Below, one piece after another: positions 1-8,948 of a stretch of DNA of 64,000 bases (position 1 is its first letter; the number at the start of each line of letters is the position of its first letter). The notes under the pieces are model-generated. The model did no database searches. It had not been told where the DNA came from and was given only the letters and a program-made list of their open reading frames with translations. The DNA comes from UBA6059 sp040222235 (GTDB lineage Bacteria; Bacteroidota; Bacteroidia; Cytophagales; Cyclobacteriaceae), in NCBI GenBank assembly GCA_040222235.1, contig JAVKDO010000001.1:1-64000 (forward strand), given 5' to 3'. Position numbers and translations under genes: made by a program.

Positions 1-197
1 GCTAGTAGTACCGCTATGAGGTAGATGATCCCTTTTTTCTTGAAAGTGCGTAACAACCAATAAATCAGGAAAATATACAATGGTGCCCAGACCAGCTTTG
101 CACTGAAAAAGACCATGACTTTATCAAACGCAGGATGATAAAGTCCATTGAGCAGAATGAAGAGCTCATGGTCGATTTGTGAAAGCCAATCAATCAT
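1..197 (-). CDS. PAP2-family phosphatase, N-terminal part (cut by window edge)
   Basis: The reverse strand reads 65 codons from an ATG at 197 without a stop, to the window edge. The N-terminus runs MIDWLSQIDHELFILLNG, then a hydrophobic stretch containing KLVWAPLYIFLIYWLL and a basic RTFKKKG turn, the usual opening of membrane-bound PAP2 (type 2 phosphatidic acid phosphatase-like) proteins of Bacteroidota. The catalytic KxxxxxxRP and SRxxxxxH motifs lie outside the window, so activity cannot be judged. Its ATG overlaps the TGA stop of hemF by four bases, which suggests translational coupling within one transcript. Family assignment rests on the N-terminal pattern only. Confidence 0.7.
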   Translation of the reverse strand, partial: MIDWLSQIDHELFILLNGLYHPAFDKVMVFFSAKLVWAPLYIFLIYWLLRTFKKKGIIYLIAVLL

Positions 198-1093
198 TTA
201 CCGGCCCAATCAATTCCTTTGACTAACAGTTCTTGAGTTTCTGCTTCTTTGGATCTAGGCTCTGGTATATGATTGTATTCCCAGCCTGCAAGAGGAGGGA
301 GGCTCATGAGGATAGACTCTATGCGACCGTCTGTATCCAGGCCAAATTTGGTCCCTTTGTCCAGCACAAGATTGAACTCCACATACCTGCCCCGGCGTAT
401 TTGCTGCCATTGTTGCTGGCTCTCACTATAGGGGAGACTATGATTCTTATTCATAAAATGAGTGTATACTGGCGCGAACGTATCCCCGATATCCTGAACA
501 AAGGCCCAGAGGTCCTGCTTAGTATGCTGCGCATCTTCTTTGAGGTGATCGAAAAAAATGCCCCCAATTCCGCGAGTCTCTTTGCGATGCTTTATAAAGA
601 AGTAGTCATCCGCCCAAGGTTTGAACTTGCTGTAGTATGCTGGATCATGCTTGTCACAGGTCTCCTTGAGTGCCTTATGGAAGTAGGTAGCATCAGCACC
701 ATCTACATAGTGCGGCGTTAGATCAATGCCACCACCAAACCAATAGACACCATTGGTCATCTCGAAATAACGGACGTTCATGTGAATGATCGGCACCATG
801 GGATTCTTTGGATGGAGTACTATAGAGACACCTGTCGCATAGAAGTCTGCCTCATCAAGCTTCAGTGCCTTAAGGATGACCTCAGGAGTCTTTCCCCATA
901 CGGCGGAGAAGTTGACTCCACCTTTCTCTATGATTTGTCCGTCGCGCAGTACACGGGATCTGCCACCTCCGCCACCGGGTCGTTCCCATTCGTCTTCTTG
1001 AAAGGAACCTTTACCATCGGCCACTTCGAGGCGGCTACATATCCGGTCTTGCAGACCTTTGTACCACTCGGTTATTTCTTCTTTGTCGATCAT
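194..1093 (-). CDS. hemF: oxygen-dependent coproporphyrinogen III oxidase
   Basis: HemF decarboxylates coproporphyrinogen III to protoporphyrinogen IX with O2 in haem synthesis and is normally a cytosolic homodimer. Family hallmarks are visible: a glycine-rich segment PGGGGGRSRVL, IIHMNVRYFEM, YWFGGGIDLTPHY, RGIGGIFFD and, near the C-terminus, YVEFNLVLDKGTKFGL with SILMSLPP. The reading frame can be opened six codons earlier at a GTG (1111), but that would overlap the upstream P-II-like gene; the ATG at 1093 gives the usual MIDKEEITEWY start and about 299 residues, normal for the family. It is the downstream member of a minus-strand cluster. Its O2-dependence fits an aerobic organism. Confidence 0.95.
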   Translation of the reverse strand: MIDKEEITEWYKGLQDRICSRLEVADGKGSFQEDEWERPGGGGGRSRVLRDGQIIEKGGVNFSAVWGKTPEVILKALKLDEADFYATGVSIVLHPKNPMVPIIHMNVRYFEMTNGVYWFGGGIDLTPHYVDGADATYFHKALKETCDKHDPAYYSKFKPWADDYFFIKHRKETRGIGGIFFDHLKEDAQHTKQDLWAFVQDIGDTFAPVYTHFMNKNHSLPYSESQQQWQQIRRGRYVEFNLVLDKGTKFGLDTDGRIESILMSLPPLAGWEYNHIPEPRSKEAETQELLVKGIDWAGK

Positions 1094-1095
1094 TA

Positions 1096-1389
1096 CTAGT
1101 GATTTAGCCACATCACATCACTTACCAGACATATGCCGCCTGTATCTTCGAGTAGTATCCTAATGGGCTCCTTGACAGACTCAAACTCGACTTCTGTGCA
1201 GGCAAACAAAAGGTAGTTATTGTGGAATACATCAGATAAGCCAAACCCATCTCGCTCCCATGAGTCACCTCGTCCGGAGGCATTTTTGATAATTGTATAT
1301 TTGGCCAGGTTTTGGGCTTCTAATATTTCTATCACCTGCTTAGTTTCCTTTGCTCCAACGACGATCTCTACTTTTTTCAGTGGCTTCAT
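1096..1389 (-). CDS. P-II-like small regulator, SbtB-type partner of SbtA
   Basis: This 97-residue protein has the ferredoxin-like pattern of P-II signalling proteins: a first beta strand KKVEIVVGAKE, a helix with QVIEILEAQ, a strand-loop YTIIKNASGRGDSW corresponding to the T-loop region, and a second half ending in GGICLVSDVMWL. Its gene lies two bases downstream of the SbtA-type transporter gene, the arrangement known for cyanobacterial sbtA-sbtB, where SbtB binds adenine nucleotides and regulates bicarbonate uptake. The T-loop carries no Tyr equivalent to the uridylylated residue of GlnB, so it is unlikely to be a nitrogen regulator. The regulatory role is inferred from context. Confidence 0.75.
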   Translation of the reverse strand: MKPLKKVEIVVGAKETKQVIEILEAQNLAKYTIIKNASGRGDSWERDGFGLSDVFHNNYLLFACTEVEFESVKEPIRILLEDTGGICLVSDVMWLNH

Positions 1390-1390
1390 A

Positions 1391-2365
1391 CTAGTGTAGT
1401 TGATTGATTAGATAGAAATAAAATGGTATCCCCAAAATGATATTGAAAGGAAAGGTAATGGCCAGCGACATAGGTACGTATAGTCCGGGGTTCGCTTTTG
1501 GCACTGCCAATCTGAATGCGGCCGGTACAGCGATATAAGAACCACTAGAAATCAGCACTGCGAGCAAAAGTGCATTGCCTTCAGAAATGTCGAGCGCCAT
1601 AGATATCAGAATCGATAATACGCCGTGGATGATTGGGACTAGAATCGAAAATATAATCAGAAAAGGCCCGGCATTTTTCAATGCTCTCACACGATTAGCT
1701 GCCAGGATGCCCATATCAAGTAAGAAAAAGCAAAGCATGCCTTTGAATATGTCATTGGTAAAAGGAGCTAGGGCTTCAGCACCTTTTTCACCTGTGAGTA
1801 TGCCTATAATCAAACTTCCTAAAATCATGACTACAGAGCCGTTAGTGAAAGCTTCCTTCAGCGTTTCTCTTACACCTATTCGCTTGGCGGCTTGGCTCTC
1901 AGACTTGTCAAACTGCCTTACCAGAAATACGCCGATAATGATGGAAGGTGATTCCATCAAAGCTAGTGCGGCGACCATGTGTCCCCCGTAGCTGATTTCC
2001 AGGTTTTGTAGGAATGCCACGGCCGTTACAAAAGTCACGGCACTTACCGAGCCGTAGGTAGCAGCTATGGCTCCTGCATTGTTGATGTCGAGTTTCTTCT
2101 TGAGAATAAAGAAGAGGTAGATGGGAATGACTATTGATGAAATAACTGCAAATAGCAGCGTTTTCATGATGCTCAGGTCTATGCCTGTATGTGCGAGTTC
2201 AACGCCTCCCTTGAAGCCAATGGCTAGCAGTAGATACAGTGAAAAGAGTCTCGGAAGAGGCTGGGGTATTTCGAGATCAGACTTGATCCATACTACGATC
2301 ATCCCTAAAAAAAAGAAGAGGATGGTTGGATTGAGGAGGTTGTCTATGATGAGGCTTTGATCCAT
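1391..2365 (-). CDS. sbtA: SbtA-family sodium-dependent bicarbonate transporter
   Basis: A 324-residue integral membrane protein with about ten hydrophobic segments. It opens with LLNPTILFFFLGMIVVWIKSDLEIP and contains GFKGGVEL and YGSVSAVTFVTAVAFL, sequences typical of the SbtA (DUF897) family, whose cyanobacterial members import bicarbonate with sodium. The pairing with an adjacent P-II-like gene supports the call. In a heterotroph the likely use is supplying bicarbonate for carboxylation, which is inference. The ATG at 2365 lies about 16 bases downstream of a reverse-strand TAAATTTG, matching the Bacteroidota -7 consensus, although no good -33 is visible. Forty-five bases separate it from the stop of tamL. 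Confidence 0.85.
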   Translation of the reverse strand: MDQSLIIDNLLNPTILFFFLGMIVVWIKSDLEIPQPLPRLFSLYLLLAIGFKGGVELAHTGIDLSIMKTLLFAVISSIVIPIYLFFILKKKLDINNAGAIAATYGSVSAVTFVTAVAFLQNLEISYGGHMVAALALMESPSIIIGVFLVRQFDKSESQAAKRIGVRETLKEAFTNGSVVMILGSLIIGILTGEKGAEALAPFTNDIFKGMLCFFLLDMGILAANRVRALKNAGPFLIIFSILVPIIHGVLSILISMALDISEGNALLLAVLISSGSYIAVPAAFRLAVPKANPGLYVPMSLAITFPFNIILGIPFYFYLINQLH

Positions 2366-2410
2366 ACGACGACTTATATTTCAAATTTAGCCATGATTCA
2401 TTATAACTGG

Positions 2411-4807
2411 TCAGAAAGGATAACCAATACCAATGTTGATAATAAGATCTCTGATTTGCTGATACTCCGTATCGTTGAAGTCTTTATCCCAGATGAATGT
2501 ACCACCATTCCTGGTAGGGTCATAAATCTTAAATGCAGTATCCAGTCTCAATAATAAAAAGGAAAAGTCAAAACGTACTCCATAGCCACCGCCGATCGCT
2601 ATTTCACGATAAAAACGATCAAATTGAAACTGAGAGCCAGGTCGCGCTTCCTCATCTCTCAGCGTCCAGACATTGCCTGCATCTAGAAAGAGGGCACCAT
2701 TCACAAAACCAAAAAGCTTGTGTCGAAACTCGATACTTGATTCAATAATAATATCACCTGGTTGCTCAAAATCGTTGATTTGATTGCCTTCCTCATCTGT
2801 CTGGCGTGCCGAACCAGGACCAAGTCTGCGAGGACGCCACGCTCTTATACTATTGCTACCTCCGGCGAAGAAGAATTTCTCATAGGGTAGTGTTTCGTTA
2901 TCGCCGTAGGCATAGGCTATTCCAGAGTTGATCCTGAATGCTACAGCACTATACTGGGAAGTCGGCCTGATGGCTCGATAGTCAGCGTTGAATTTCAGCC
3001 AGCGGTAGTACTCGAGATTTCCACCAAAGGGTCGATCTCCGACGATGTTCAATATGTTGCCACCAGTCTCTGCAAAAAGGCGGAGATAAGAAGATCTGCG
3101 AATGATATTGCCGTAATTGTTGAAGTTGTAGACTACTGCAAAGGAAGAACTGGATACGAAAGACGGCAGAAACGAGTTTCTAAGATTGTTTCCATTCATC
3201 GCTAAGTCATTAAGCAGCGAGTCAAACTCATTGCTAAGCTCTGAATCAATGAAACTGAAATCTCCAGGAGTAAGAATGTATTTCTTGCTATTGTTCTTCT
3301 GCCAAGAGTAGTCGATTCTAGTAAAGACATTATTCCTCAAGTATTCCGGTCTGTCTGTAAAGTTGAGTCCAGCAGTGACCTTGGTTTGAGGGTTGTTCTG
3401 ACCGATTTTGCTTTTGTAATTATTTCCTAGTGGAAAAAGGAACTGAGGAAAGTTGAAGGCTAGGTTAGCACCGTACTCTACGCTTGAGTAGACATTATTT
3501 TGCTCTGTGGCAGAGGCCACTCCTTCGATACCGAATTGACCTGTAAGCGTCATATTGTCCAACCCATTGAAGATATTTCGGACTTTGAGACTCGCGTTGA
3601 CAAATGGGCCAGGCAATCCCTGACTCACATTGACACCCACTTCACTAGAGGTCTCATACTTCTTCAGGGGGCTAGTAAAGACATTGGCAACAAACTGTCC
3701 TCCAGTTGTGTCATACTTGATGTTGATGAACTTGTAAACATCCAGGTTCGATAGTTGGCGCTGGGTCTCAAAGGTATTTTCCTTGCTGTAGAGCTGATCA
3801 GAATAGAGGAACAGGCGCCAGTCAATGATTTTCTTCGAGTAGCGCTTCTGATAGTAATTGTAGATCACACCATTGTACTCTTCTTTTTGTCTTGAGCGTC
3901 GTTGATTGACGACATTAGCGTCTGTCACAAAGAACACAGAGTCAAGACTGAATATTTTGTGTGCCGCCGCATCGGCCGGATTCTGAATGATCGTATGTAT
4001 AATGACACTGTTATTAGTCAAGCTTGAGGAGTCCACCTCGAAGGAGATGTATTGCCTGCTAAAGTCATAGTACCCATTGTTGACCATCAACTCATTGAGC
4101 CGCTCACGCTCGTCAGTCAGATCTATCTGATCATAGTTGGCACCTAGCTTGAGCTTACTTTCATCAAGATGTGCTACGACCAGTGAGTCTACTTTCTGAT
4201 CTGGAATGGTATAGAAAAGAGAATCAATGACATAGGGCCGTGACCTCTCGATATTGTAAGTCACAGTGACCAACTTATTGTACTGCTCGGCGGTGTAGTT
4301 GACCTCTGCATTGAAGTAGCCTTTCGAATGAAGATACTTTTCAAACTGATCAACCGTGAGCTCCGAGCTTATGCTGTCATAGACCGCTGGTGGTTCTCCC
4401 CATCGCATAAATAGGTTGCCTTCTTTGAGTGCTCGATCCTGCTTGGCGAGTTTCTTATTCATCTTGGCGCGATGCTTTACTGCCTTCCGCTGATTGTCAC
4501 CGGCCTTGACGATTTTCTTTTGATAGATAGTATCAATTTTGGCCTTCTTCCTTATGTACTTCGACGAGTCATAGGAGTTCTTACCCATTTGGTAGATGTC
4601 AATATAGGGCGACCACTGGATCAGTGGGAGTCTTCTATTGGGCCGATCTTGGTAGTAGGCATCAAGTTGCTCTTTGTCCAATCCCTTGGCACCTTTCAGC
4701 TTTTGCTTATATAGCAGTTTTTGATCTTCTTTGAGGTAGCTGGTGCCCAGGCAGCCTGTCAGGAACAGTGCTAGAATAGTTATATATAGTCGTGCTAGAA
4801 GCCTCAC
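2411..4807 (-). CDS. tamL: TamL-type Omp85 outer-membrane lipoprotein
   Basis: The 798-residue product begins with a lipoprotein signal ending LTGC (Cys19). It continues with an N-terminal region of POTRA-like segments (for example QFEKYLHSKGYFNAEV and RERLNELMVNNGYYDF) and ends in a BamA/TamA-type beta-barrel with the motif SIRAWRPRRLGPG near residue 675 and a C-terminal strand rich in aromatic residues. A lipid-anchored TamA relative is characteristic of Bacteroidota (TamL), where it works with TamB in envelope biogenesis. TamB is not next to it here. The start is a GTG, since a stop lies directly upstream in frame and no internal Met precedes the lipobox; this start is only 18 bases from a divergent GTG start. 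Confidence 0.85.
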   Translation of the reverse strand: MRLLARLYITILALFLTGCLGTSYLKEDQKLLYKQKLKGAKGLDKEQLDAYYQDRPNRRLPLIQWSPYIDIYQMGKNSYDSSKYIRKKAKIDTIYQKKIVKAGDNQRKAVKHRAKMNKKLAKQDRALKEGNLFMRWGEPPAVYDSISSELTVDQFEKYLHSKGYFNAEVNYTAEQYNKLVTVTYNIERSRPYVIDSLFYTIPDQKVDSLVVAHLDESKLKLGANYDQIDLTDERERLNELMVNNGYYDFSRQYISFEVDSSSLTNNSVIIHTIIQNPADAAAHKIFSLDSVFFVTDANVVNQRRSRQKEEYNGVIYNYYQKRYSKKIIDWRLFLYSDQLYSKENTFETQRQLSNLDVYKFINIKYDTTGGQFVANVFTSPLKKYETSSEVGVNVSQGLPGPFVNASLKVRNIFNGLDNMTLTGQFGIEGVASATEQNNVYSSVEYGANLAFNFPQFLFPLGNNYKSKIGQNNPQTKVTAGLNFTDRPEYLRNNVFTRIDYSWQKNNSKKYILTPGDFSFIDSELSNEFDSLLNDLAMNGNNLRNSFLPSFVSSSSFAVVYNFNNYGNIIRRSSYLRLFAETGGNILNIVGDRPFGGNLEYYRWLKFNADYRAIRPTSQYSAVAFRINSGIAYAYGDNETLPYEKFFFAGGSNSIRAWRPRRLGPGSARQTDEEGNQINDFEQPGDIIIESSIEFRHKLFGFVNGALFLDAGNVWTLRDEEARPGSQFQFDRFYREIAIGGGYGVRFDFSFLLLRLDTAFKIYDPTRNGGTFIWDKDFNDTEYQQIRDLIINIGIGYPF

Positions 4808-4825
4808 CTAATCAATTGACCGCCC

Positions 4826-5563
4826 GTGATTTCGAATAAAAAAGCAAAATTCATCAAATCATTACAATTAAAAAAATACCGAAAACAGGAGCAATCGTTT
4901 CTTGTCGAAGGTAAGGTGAGTGTGCTTGAGTTACTCAATTCCAATCTCAGTATTCAGGCACTGTATACTACCGATGAATTCTATCAAAGTCACATCCATG
5001 AGCAAGCCGATTCAGAGGTAGTTGAGATAGTAGATGAGCGAGACCTGATCAAAGTAGGCACCCTAAAGTCTAACAACGCCGCATTGGCCATAGTCAGTAT
5101 GCCCGAGGATAAGCAAAGTATCGACATTAGCCAGCCAGTACTAGTCCTTGATGATATCAATGATCCTGGTAATCTTGGCACGATCATTAGGATTGCAGAT
5201 TGGTACGGGTTTCACCAGTTGATATGCTCACCGGAGACTACTGATCAGTACAATCCCAAGTGCATCAGCGCGACCAAGGGTTCTTTCACCAGAGTGAGTA
5301 TTTTTGAGCAGCACCTACCGGAATTTTTGTCAGACTACAAGCACCCGATATTTGGTGCGCTGCTGGAGGGCGAGGATGTTCATAAAGCCGGTTTCCAAAA
5401 AGCATGCGCCATATTGATTGGAAACGAGTCGCACGGCATTCAGCCTGATTTACTTCCTTTTATCACCGATCCTATCACAATACCCAGATTCGGGGGTGCC
5501 GAGTCACTCAACGCTGCGATAGCTACCGCAATCATCTGTGACGTCTACCGACAAAAAGTCTAA
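4826..5563 (+). CDS. SpoU/TrmH-family RNA 2'-O-methyltransferase
   Basis: The 245-residue protein contains the three SPOUT motifs of the TrmH family: motif 1 INDPGNLGTIIR (residues 111-122, with Asn116 and Arg122), motif 2 ILIGNESHGI (197-205, with Glu201) and motif 3 IPRFGGAESLNAAIATAI (219-236, with Ser227 and Asn229). An N-terminal substrate-binding domain precedes them (KFIKSLQLKKYRKQEQSFLVEG). The family methylates a ribose 2'-OH in tRNA or rRNA using S-adenosylmethionine; the exact target nucleotide cannot be told. The start is a GTG because an in-frame TGA lies six bases upstream. It is transcribed away from tamL across an 18-base gap. Confidence 0.88.
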   Translation: MISNKKAKFIKSLQLKKYRKQEQSFLVEGKVSVLELLNSNLSIQALYTTDEFYQSHIHEQADSEVVEIVDERDLIKVGTLKSNNAALAIVSMPEDKQSIDISQPVLVLDDINDPGNLGTIIRIADWYGFHQLICSPETTDQYNPKCISATKGSFTRVSIFEQHLPEFLSDYKHPIFGALLEGEDVHKAGFQKACAILIGNESHGIQPDLLPFITDPITIPRFGGAESLNAAIATAIICDVYRQKV

Positions 5564-5654
5564 CCGGCATTATTCATGTCATTAGACCGATGCAGATACA
5601 AGACGACTGAACCTGTAGACATAGTACACCATTTCAAGGGTTTAGCAACGAAGT

Positions 5655-5681
5655 AGACCCGCCTGCGGCAGGCAGGTGTGC
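5655..5681. repeat. dispersed GC-rich palindromic repeat, copy 1
   Basis: The core GCCTGCGGCAGGC (5661-5673) forms a compact hairpin in a region that is otherwise AT-rich. On the reverse strand it reads CCTGCCTGCCGCAGGCGGG, closely related to the element at 13637-13657. Such short intergenic palindromes are common in Cytophagales genomes. It sits in the 238-base space between the convergent methyltransferase and yhhQ genes, where it could also act in transcript ending. Confidence 0.6.
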
Positions 5682-5801
5682 CGGGATAATGGCAAACCAC
5701 TAACAAATCAGGATAGTCAATTTTGCCAAGCTGATAGCGTTAACAATCATGTAATCAGGTTCTTGATTTGCACTTTTTGCTATGGAGGTGAATAATGCTG
5801 G

Positions 5802-6611
5802 TTAAAAGAATCCTTCGCTACCTTCAGTAGCTTCGTTTGTCATCTGTTGCGATAACTCCTTGCCTAAGTAGCGATCAATCAGATAATGCGCTAGGTAGAG
5901 TAGGGGGGTGAGTAAGATCGCCACTGAGAATTTGTAGATGTAATTGATCAAGCCGACTGAAGTCACCTGAGAGATACTCCACTGCGCACCCTCAGGAGCT
6001 AGGATATAGAAAGCAATCCCAAGTACGACAAAGCTGTCGATGAATTGGGATACCAATGTAGATCCTGTCGCTCTCACCCAGATCATCTTGTCACCAGTGA
6101 TTTTTTTTAGTTTCTGGAATACGTACACATCCAATAACTGTCCAATTAGGAAGGCGGTCAAAGAACCTACGATGATGCCTAGTCCCTGTCGAAATATGGT
6201 TTGGAAGGCGTAGTTGATATTGAAATTATTTCCGGTAGGGTCAGTATTATTGACATCAATCCAGAATTGGGCAGGCTGCAGCAGTGTGACCACATAGATC
6301 ACCACAAATGAGTAGGCGATCAGTCCTGCTGTGATGAAGCTGATCTTGCGAACGCCCTTCTTGCCGAAGTATTCGTTGATTATGTCGGTAGTGATAAAGA
6401 CGACCGGCCAAATCACAGCCCCGGCAGTTAGGTTGAAGTCCAATATGAAACCTTCGAGCAGACTAATATTAGCTGGTGCTATCCCGAGAGTAGCTTCTCC
6501 AGAAAAAATCTTCACCCCTATGATCTCGGCCACTATGGCGTTGGTCAGGAATATTCCCGATAGGATGATGAACAGATGAACCTTCTTCTTCTGATTTTCG
6601 ACTTCTGCCAT
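5802..6611 (-). CDS. yhhQ: queuosine precursor transporter (YhhQ/VUT family)
   Basis: A 269-residue membrane protein with about six transmembrane segments. It shows the family signature region with VVFITTDIINEYFGKKGVRKI and, later, GSLTAFLIGQLLDVYVFQKLKK and RATGSTLVSQFIDSFVVLGIAF. Escherichia coli YhhQ of this family imports the queuosine precursors preQ0/preQ1. The gene starts one base after the rnz stop, so the two are almost certainly co-transcribed; both concern tRNA metabolism. The C-terminal tail is acidic and short. Substrate specificity is inferred from the family. Confidence 0.88.
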   Translation of the reverse strand: MAEVENQKKKVHLFIILSGIFLTNAIVAEIIGVKIFSGEATLGIAPANISLLEGFILDFNLTAGAVIWPVVFITTDIINEYFGKKGVRKISFITAGLIAYSFVVIYVVTLLQPAQFWIDVNNTDPTGNNFNINYAFQTIFRQGLGIIVGSLTAFLIGQLLDVYVFQKLKKITGDKMIWVRATGSTLVSQFIDSFVVLGIAFYILAPEGAQWSISQVTSVGLINYIYKFSVAILLTPLLYLAHYLIDRYLGKELSQQMTNEATEGSEGFF

Positions 6612-6612
6612 T

Positions 6613-7530
6613 TCAGGTATCTAGTATAAATGATTCGCCCTCAATTGCCAATGCGGATTGTTCGAAAACCAACTTGGCTTCCATCAAAATAGGCGTTAAG
6701 TCTTTGTATCGATTAGAAAAATGTCCGAGAATCAGCTTATCAACCCCAGCCTTGTGAGCCATTTGGGCGGCTTGCTCGGCGGTTGAGTGAAAAGTGTCTC
6801 GTGCTCTATCTTCAAATTCTTTGGTAAAAGTTGACTCATGATAGAGCAAATTGATGCCTGTGATGTACTCGAGTATTGACTCATCATATTTGGTGTCAGA
6901 GCAATAGGCATAACTGTAGGAGCGTCGAGGGGGTAGAGTATAGAGTTCATTGCTGTATCTGATATGGCCTTCATCATCCAGCACATCTTTACCATCCTTC
7001 AGCGCATTGATATGAACGGGCGGAATCTCTTCTTCCATTGCGGCCTTGTTAATCCTCCTTCTCTTCGGCTTCTCCTGAAACACGAAACCAGAGCACGAAA
7101 TCCTATGGTTGAGCGGGAAGGTGCGTACTGTTAGATAGAGATTTTCAAAGATCACCTCAGATGTGCCTGGCGTGATTTCATGAAAATCCAGATCAAAACT
7201 GAGAGCTGTCTCCGAGTATCGGAGCTGCAAGGTAATAATCTCGGAAAGACCAGGCGGGCCATAGAGCCGTAAGCCTGTCTCTCTACCATAGAGATGCATA
7301 GTAGACAAAAGACCCATCAGCCCGTAGTAATGATCACCGTGTAGGTGACTGATCAAAATATGGTTGATCTTATTGATCCTGATACCATATTTCTTTGCTT
7401 GTATTTGGGTGCCTTCCCCACAGTCAACCAGAAAGGTCTGGTTTTGAACCCTGACCACCTGTGCAGATTGATTGCGGTGATGGGCTGGTGCCGCAGCATT
7501 GGAGCCCAGTATCTTTACCTCTAGCGACAA
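6613..7530 (-). CDS. rnz: ribonuclease Z (tRNA 3'-end endonuclease)
   Basis: The 305-residue protein is a metallo-beta-lactamase-fold nuclease that trims tRNA 3' trailers. The zinc-binding motif SHLHGDH is seen at residues 61-67 (His62, His64, Asp66, His67), followed by the YCSDT strand, HESTF and the C-terminal LGHFSNRY with its conserved His. The short flexible arm region (RRRINKAAMEEE) is present. Length fits the single-domain bacterial short form. The gene lies 11 bases downstream of the STAS gene and one base upstream of yhhQ, in an apparent operon. tRNA-Arg in this window lacks an encoded CCA and would need such processing. Confidence 0.93.
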   Translation of the reverse strand: MSLEVKILGSNAAAPAHHRNQSAQVVRVQNQTFLVDCGEGTQIQAKKYGIRINKINHILISHLHGDHYYGLMGLLSTMHLYGRETGLRLYGPPGLSEIITLQLRYSETALSFDLDFHEITPGTSEVIFENLYLTVRTFPLNHRISCSGFVFQEKPKRRRINKAAMEEEIPPVHINALKDGKDVLDDEGHIRYSNELYTLPPRRSYSYAYCSDTKYDESILEYITGINLLYHESTFTKEFEDRARDTFHSTAEQAAQMAHKAGVDKLILGHFSNRYKDLTPILMEAKLVFEQSALAIEGESFILDT

Positions 7531-7541
7531 TTAGAGGAGCT

Positions 7542-7925
7542 TTAGTCTTCCGACTCTTCGCTGGTTAGTCCGTTTTCGATCTCATGCATAAAGACCGCAT
7601 CGACACCCTCTTCGGTAGTGGGTAGAATGTTGAGCACTTTGTCGAGTTGCGATATACTAATCAGCTTCATGACATGTTCGCCGACTTGGCATAATACAAG
7701 AATACCTCCGCTCTCAGAGAAGATACGATTGCCTACGAGTAGTGCACTCAATCCTGAGGAGTCCATGTACTTGACATCTGACAGATCAAGGATTACGTTC
7801 TTCACACCTTCGGCTTGCATAGTCACAAACTCGGACTTAAATACAGGTGCTACGGTGGAATCTATTTTTTCTTCGTTGGGCTTGAACTTGCAGTACTGCT
7901 CGTGCTTGTCTAATGTATATTTCAT
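7542..7925 (-). CDS. STAS-domain anti-sigma factor antagonist-like protein
   Basis: The protein is a single STAS domain of about 127 residues. It has the central strand-turn VILDLSDVKYMDSSGLSALL, where the Ser of DSSG is the phosphorylation site in SpoIIAA/RsbV-type antagonists. Upstream in-frame codons extend to 8009 but would overlap purC; the ATG at 7925 gives a start at MKYTLDKHEQY that matches the domain boundary. A conserved Asn-Pro-like edge and the C-terminal helix ISQLDKVLNIL are also seen. No cognate kinase, phosphatase or anti-sigma factor gene is adjacent. Its partner is unknown. Confidence 0.85.
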   Translation of the reverse strand: MKYTLDKHEQYCKFKPNEEKIDSTVAPVFKSEFVTMQAEGVKNVILDLSDVKYMDSSGLSALLVGNRIFSESGGILVLCQVGEHVMKLISISQLDKVLNILPTTEEGVDAVFMHEIENGLTSEESED

Positions 7926-8005
7926 CTTACTAGGTTTTCTATGGTTGGATTGTTGATATGAAAGTATCACAGGGTTAACGGTAAAAAACTGACCCTGTTC
8001 TATTC

Positions 8006-8941
8006 TCACAATACTTTTTCGACGTTCATGCGTATTCTTTCTTCCTTCTTACCAGAATCATCCTTTATGAAGGGTTCACCGGTGATTTTCTCGAAAAGCT
8101 CAATATAGCGATTTGAAATATTTTGTACTACATCAGGTGTCATCTCTGGTATCTCCTGGCCTTCTAAGCCCTGAAACCCTCGCTCTATGAGCCACTGGCG
8201 GACGAACTCTTTTGATAATTGGCGCTGTGGGGAACCAGCGGCTTGTAGTTCTTCGTAGGTATCCGCGTAGAAATACCTTGATGAGTCAGGGGTGTGGATT
8301 TCATCAATCAGTTTGATCTCACCTTTGTACTTTCCAAACTCGTATTTGGTATCCACCAATATGAGACCTTTGGATTGGGCATGTTCAGTTCCTCGCTGAA
8401 ACAATGCATGAGTATAATGCTCAAGCATACTATAGTCTACTTCTGAAACGAGTTTTTGCGCAATGATTTCTTCACGAGAGATATCTTCATCATGCCCCTC
8501 ATGGGCCTTGGTAGTGGGGGTGATGATAGGAGAAGGTAGTTTGTCATTTTCTTTTAACGCTTCTGGTAAGGTGACACCACATAGCACGCGCTTACCATCA
8601 CGGTATTCTCTCCAGGCATGTCCAGCCAGATAGCCACGAATCACCATCTCCACAGGGAATGGCTCACATTTAAGACCCACAGACACATTGGGATCGGGTA
8701 CTTCCAGTACCCAGTTGGGCACAATGTCTTTGGTCAACTCAAGAAACTTAGCCGCAATCTGGTTGAGCACCTGACCTTTGTACGGGATTGCTTCCGGTAG
8801 GATCACATCAAAGGCGCTGATGCGGTCCGAAGCAACCATTACGAGCTTGTCCTTAAGCTCATAGACATCACGTACTTTGCCAGTGTATTTGCTTTGCTGA
8901 CCTTGAAACTCGAAATCGGTGGACTTGATAGCGTCTGACAT
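8006..8941 (-). CDS. purC: phosphoribosylaminoimidazole-succinocarboxamide synthase
   Basis: PurC joins CAIR and aspartate using ATP to make SAICAR in purine synthesis. Visible motifs are KYTGKVRDVYEL at the N-terminus, SDRISAFDVILPE, IPYKGQVLNQIA, VIRGYLAGHAWREY and LIDEIHTPDSSRYF. At 311 residues it belongs to the longer form with inserts, as found in many Bacteroidota and in yeast Ade1, rather than the roughly 240-residue Escherichia coli form. The ATG at 8941 is preceded by a reverse-strand promoter-like sequence (TAAATTTG at 8949-8956). It appears to head a short operon with the STAS, rnz and yhhQ genes. Confidence 0.95.
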   Translation of the reverse strand: MSDAIKSTDFEFQGQQSKYTGKVRDVYELKDKLVMVASDRISAFDVILPEAIPYKGQVLNQIAAKFLELTKDIVPNWVLEVPDPNVSVGLKCEPFPVEMVIRGYLAGHAWREYRDGKRVLCGVTLPEALKENDKLPSPIITPTTKAHEGHDEDISREEIIAQKLVSEVDYSMLEHYTHALFQRGTEHAQSKGLILVDTKYEFGKYKGEIKLIDEIHTPDSSRYFYADTYEELQAAGSPQRQLSKEFVRQWLIERGFQGLEGQEIPEMTPDVVQNISNRYIELFEKITGEPFIKDDSGKKEERIRMNVEKVL

Positions 8942-8948
8942 AGGACGG

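Noticed and set aside
233..721. 162-residue plus-strand frame opposite hemF
   Set aside because: It is antisense to a clear conserved enzyme gene and shows no protein features of its own.
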